Shown: positions 61,769 to 64,000 of the stretch, in pieces
Position numbering within the stretch: position 1 is the stretch's first letter
Layout: each line of letters begins with the position of its first letter
NCBI GenBank assembly: GCA_041687335.1
Contig: JAWLCE010000025.1
Span: forward strand, 1-64,000
From: JAJFUE01 sp041687335
Lineage (GTDB): Bacteria; Sumerlaeota; Sumerlaeia; MVZB01
Length of the DNA: 64,000 nucleotides
Direction of reading: 5' to 3'
Program-made: the position numbers and the translations under genes
The notes under the pieces: generated by a model
Told to the model about the DNA's origin: nothing
Database searches by the model: none
What the model saw: only the letters and a program-made list of their open reading frames with translations

Positions 61769-62640
61769 GGCTTCTCCTGGCGCTTGACCTCGTCCCACAA
61801 CCGGTCCATCTCCATCAGCGTCATCTGCTTGAGCTCGCGCCCCTGCCCCTCCGCCGCCCGCTCCAGCGCCATGAAGCGCCGGATGAACTTGTCGCTCGCC
61901 TTCTGCATCGCCTCCTCGGCCCGGATGTTCAGGAAGCGCGAGATGTTGACCAGCGCGAACAGCAGATCCCCGAACTCCTCCTCCAGCGCCGCCTCGCTCA
62001 GCCGCCCCTGCGCGCCCGGGCCGACGTGCTCCAGGAACTCCTCGACCTCCTCGCGCACCTTCTTCGCCACGTCCTCGGTGTTGTCCCAGTCAAACCCCAC
62101 CCGCGCCGCCTTCTCCTGAATCCGCCCCGCCCGCTGCAGGCCCGGCAGCGCCTTGGGCACCCCCGACAGCGCCGAGGCCGCGCCCTCGCTTCCCGCGCCC
62201 CCCGCCGCCTTGCGCCGCTTCTCTTCCTTCTTGATCTCCTCCCAGTTCTTCAGCACCTGCCCCGGCGTCTCGGCGCTCGCCGTCCCGAACACGTGCGGGT
62301 GGCGGTCCAGCAGCTTCCGGCAGATCGCCTCATAGGTGTCCTCCACCCGAAACGCCCCGCGCCGCTCGGCCAGTTCGGCGTGGAACACCACCTGGAGCGC
62401 CACATCCCCCAGCTCCTCGCACAGCGCCGCGTCGTCCCCCTGGTCGATCGCCTCGCAGGCCTCGTGGACCTCCTCGATAAAATACTGGCGCAGCGTCTGG
62501 TGGGTCTGCTCGCGGTCCCACGGACAGCCGCCCGGGTCCAGCAGCCGCTTCATGATGACGCACAGCCGCGCAAACGGGTCGTTGATCGCCTCGATCGCCT
62601 CCCGGCTGAACTCATGGGGTTGGGGTTTGATCTCGCTCAT
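61765..62640 (-). CDS. mazG: Nucleoside triphosphate pyrophosphohydrolase MazG
   Basis: 291 residues, two tandem MazG domains. N-terminal 'GGCPWDREQTHQTLRQYFIE' and the metal-binding 'EEVHEACEAID..EELGDVA' helices (about 65-95); C-terminal 'EEVEEFLEHV' and 'EEFGDLLFALVNISRFLNI'. It hydrolyses NTPs (including modified ones) to NMP and PPi and can lower ppGpp in E. coli. Slightly longer than E. coli MazG (263) through a Gly/Ala-rich linker insert near 170. Start at 62640; a longer in-frame start at 62715 lies in non-homologous spacer. Confidence 0.94.
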   Translation of the reverse strand: MSEIKPQPHEFSREAIEAINDPFARLCVIMKRLLDPGGCPWDREQTHQTLRQYFIEEVHEACEAIDQGDDAALCEELGDVALQVVFHAELAERRGAFRVEDTYEAICRKLLDRHPHVFGTASAETPGQVLKNWEEIKKEEKRRKAAGGAGSEGAASALSGVPKALPGLQRAGRIQEKAARVGFDWDNTEDVAKKVREEVEEFLEHVGPGAQGRLSEAALEEEFGDLLFALVNISRFLNIRAEEAMQKASDKFIRRFMALERAAEGQGRELKQMTLMEMDRLWDEVKRQEKP

Positions 62641-63560
62641 CGGCCTCGCCTCATTCAAAATACCGCCGCCCGCCATCATACGGCCCACCCGCCAAACTTT
62701 CCCCAAAAATCCCAAATTTCAAAACTCGAAGCTACAAACATGGAAATGGCGCCGCCGCCAAAACCGACTGCCCCACCCTCCATAAACATCCCTTCGTCAA
62801 AACTTCCCCCCGCCCCTGAAAAAATCCGCTTTGTGTCCCCTTTGTGCCTCCGTGACTTTGTGAGAGATCCCCCCTCAGGGTTTCAGGGTTAATGTTGTGG
62901 GACCGGCGCCCCCGCCGGTCGAGTATCGACTGCCCCGCCTCCCTCCATAAACATCCAAGTCCCATTCTTCTCCCTCCCCACAATTGCAATTTTTCTGTTC
63001 TCGGTTACATTTTACATTTCTCCCCATCCCCCACCTCCATCCGCGCCCATCCGCCCAATCCGCAAATCCGCGTCCCATTCCTCTCCCCTCTTGCTTCAAC
63101 TCAAAACTAGAAACTAGAAACTAGAAACATGTGAAATACACTTCACCTGCAGCACATTGACGCACTGCTTCTTCAAATAATTGTTAAACCGCCCCTCTGT
63201 TCCGCGCCCATCCATCCAACCCACAAATCCATCTCAATCTTTTCCCTCTCCACAATTTTAAATTTTCTGTTCTCGGTTTTATATTTTACATTTCTCCCCA
63301 TCCCCCCGCCTCCATCCGCGCCCATCCGCCCAATCCGCAAATCCGCGTCCCATTCTTCTCCCCCAAATGCTGCCAACCTTTTCGTGTCAATTCGTGTTCC
63401 TCATTTCGTGTAAATTCGTGAACGCATTTTTCCTAACATTATGTTCCCCCAAGGCCCATTAAGCTCCCCCAAGGGAATTCCGTTTTTTCCGCCCGCCGCC
63501 CTATACTTCCCCCACGCGCCGCCGACCGGCCGCGCCGCCACTCCCCTCGGGTTTCACCGC
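62641..63560. repeat. Long spacer with large phrase repeats
   Basis: About 920 bases with no gene seen. Two near-identical segments of about 120 bases (62967-63088 and 63240-63363) share 'tttctgttctcggtt', 'acatttctccccatcccc' and 'cgcgcccatccgcccaatcc'. Between them is a 7-base tandem AAACTAG x3 (63104-63124). At 63378-63425 another phrase pair occurs ('cgtgtcaattcgtgt'). Confidence 0.75.
63104..63128 (+). repeat. AAACTAG tandem repeat
   Basis: Three and a half perfect 7-base units between the two long phrase repeats. Confidence 0.85.
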
Positions 63561-64000
63561 TTGGACCACCGCGACCCCATCGCCTCGCTCGATCGCTCCG
63601 CTGCCTTCCTTGGCCGCTTGGTCGAGGCCTGGGCCCGCGCCGCCGAGGGCCGCTTGCTGGAACAATCCATATCATATCCCGGCCGCAGCGAAAGCCCGAT
63701 CAACCCCGACTACCTCCGGCAGGTCGACCTTGCCAGCCAAATCCTCTGGCGCCTCGCCGCCGTCCGCAAAACCCTCGTCCTCATCGAGCAGCACCTCGAC
63801 GCCCCGCCCTCACCCATTGACCCGGCCCAATTTGATGACGAGCCGGCCGAGCCCGCGCCGCCCGCGTCACCTGATGCGCCCGTCGAGCCGCGACCCGCTA
63901 CCGATTCCGCGCAACTCCCTCGCAGCCTCTCCGACCGCTCCACCCTCGCGGGCTGTCAGCTCTCCGGCAAGTCCAACCCCCTTGAAAATTTTCAGCTTTC
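63561..64000 (+). CDS. Unrecognised gene cut by the right edge
   Basis: Open from a TTG at 63561 to the window end without a stop (146 codons seen). Third positions are mostly G or C, as in real genes here. The N-terminal part is a helical domain ('DRSAAFLGRLVEAWARAAEG', 'SPINPDYLRQVDLASQILWR', 'LAAVRKTLVLIEQHL'), followed by a Pro/Asp/Glu/Ala-rich linker. No ribosome site is convincing and the frame is also open upstream of the TTG, so the true start is uncertain. I do not recognise a family. Confidence 0.45.
   Translation, partial: MDHRDPIASLDRSAAFLGRLVEAWARAAEGRLLEQSISYPGRSESPINPDYLRQVDLASQILWRLAAVRKTLVLIEQHLDAPPSPIDPAQFDDEPAEPAPPASPDAPVEPRPATDSAQLPRSLSDRSTLAGCQLSGKSNPLENFQL

Overview
The window is 64 kb of GC-rich bacterial chromosome from a Gram-negative, LPS-making organism. 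Evidence for an outer membrane is lpxC, fabZ, an OmpH/Skp chaperone, hldE (ADP-heptose synthesis), an O-antigen ABC exporter and an MlaE permease. Tat-exported Gfo/Idh/MocA oxidoreductases, a heparinase II/III protein, a ceramidase-family hydrolase and a DegT aminotransferase are typical of PVC-type or candidate-phylum polysaccharide degraders (Planctomycetota, Lentisphaerota, Hydrogenedentota, Sumerlaeota and the like). The phylum is inference: no rRNA or tRNA gene was recognised. I saw no prophage, IS transposase or CRISPR array.

Layout, left to right. 0-3.4 kb: an ECF sigma factor and an overlapping membrane protein with VIT and vWA domains. 3.9-8.5 kb: ompH-lpxC-fabZ, glutamate dehydrogenase, trmD and a second SPOUT methyltransferase. 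8.8-10 kb: a secreted serpin. 10.5-14.6 kb: three exported Gfo/Idh/MocA proteins on the minus strand, closed by a clear intrinsic terminator. 15.3-19.3 kb: a sodium:solute (SLC6/NSS) symporter, an overlapping 50-residue membrane peptide, and a secreted heparinase II/III protein. 20-25.5 kb: an O-antigen module (Wzm, Wzt, methyltransferase, two glycosyltransferases), divergent from hldE. 27-32.8 kb: a lipoprotein, a GT2, and a DegT-ceramidase-Gfo cluster. 33-36 kb: a DUF3482 GTPase with its DUF2868 membrane partner. 36-38.5 kb: two secreted proteins of unknown role. 38.8-50.7 kb: glycosyltransferases and large membrane proteins around phoH-pgpH. 50.8-60.5 kb: cysteine synthase, quinone-reductase-like protein, hslU, an AT-rich lipoprotein gene, an esterase, hpt, mlaE and an AEC transporter. 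60.6-62.6 kb: a GT4 and mazG. The right edge cuts an unrecognised gene.

Many genes are tightly packed with 4-base stop/start overlaps (ATGA or GTGA), so the plausible operons are short and clear: ompH-lpxC-fabZ, trmD-SPOUT, symporter-small subunit, DUF2868-DUF3482, phoH-pgpH, and mazG-GT4.

The most unusual content lies between the genes. About a dozen spacers of 300-900 bases carry several families of short imperfect hairpins and phrase-like repeats. They occur in both orientations, between convergent, divergent and tandem genes, and some have compensatory stem changes. Two 136/137-base direct repeats flank the single strongly AT-rich gene (55585-56130), which looks like an acquired cassette. 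No family has a mobilising enzyme in this window.
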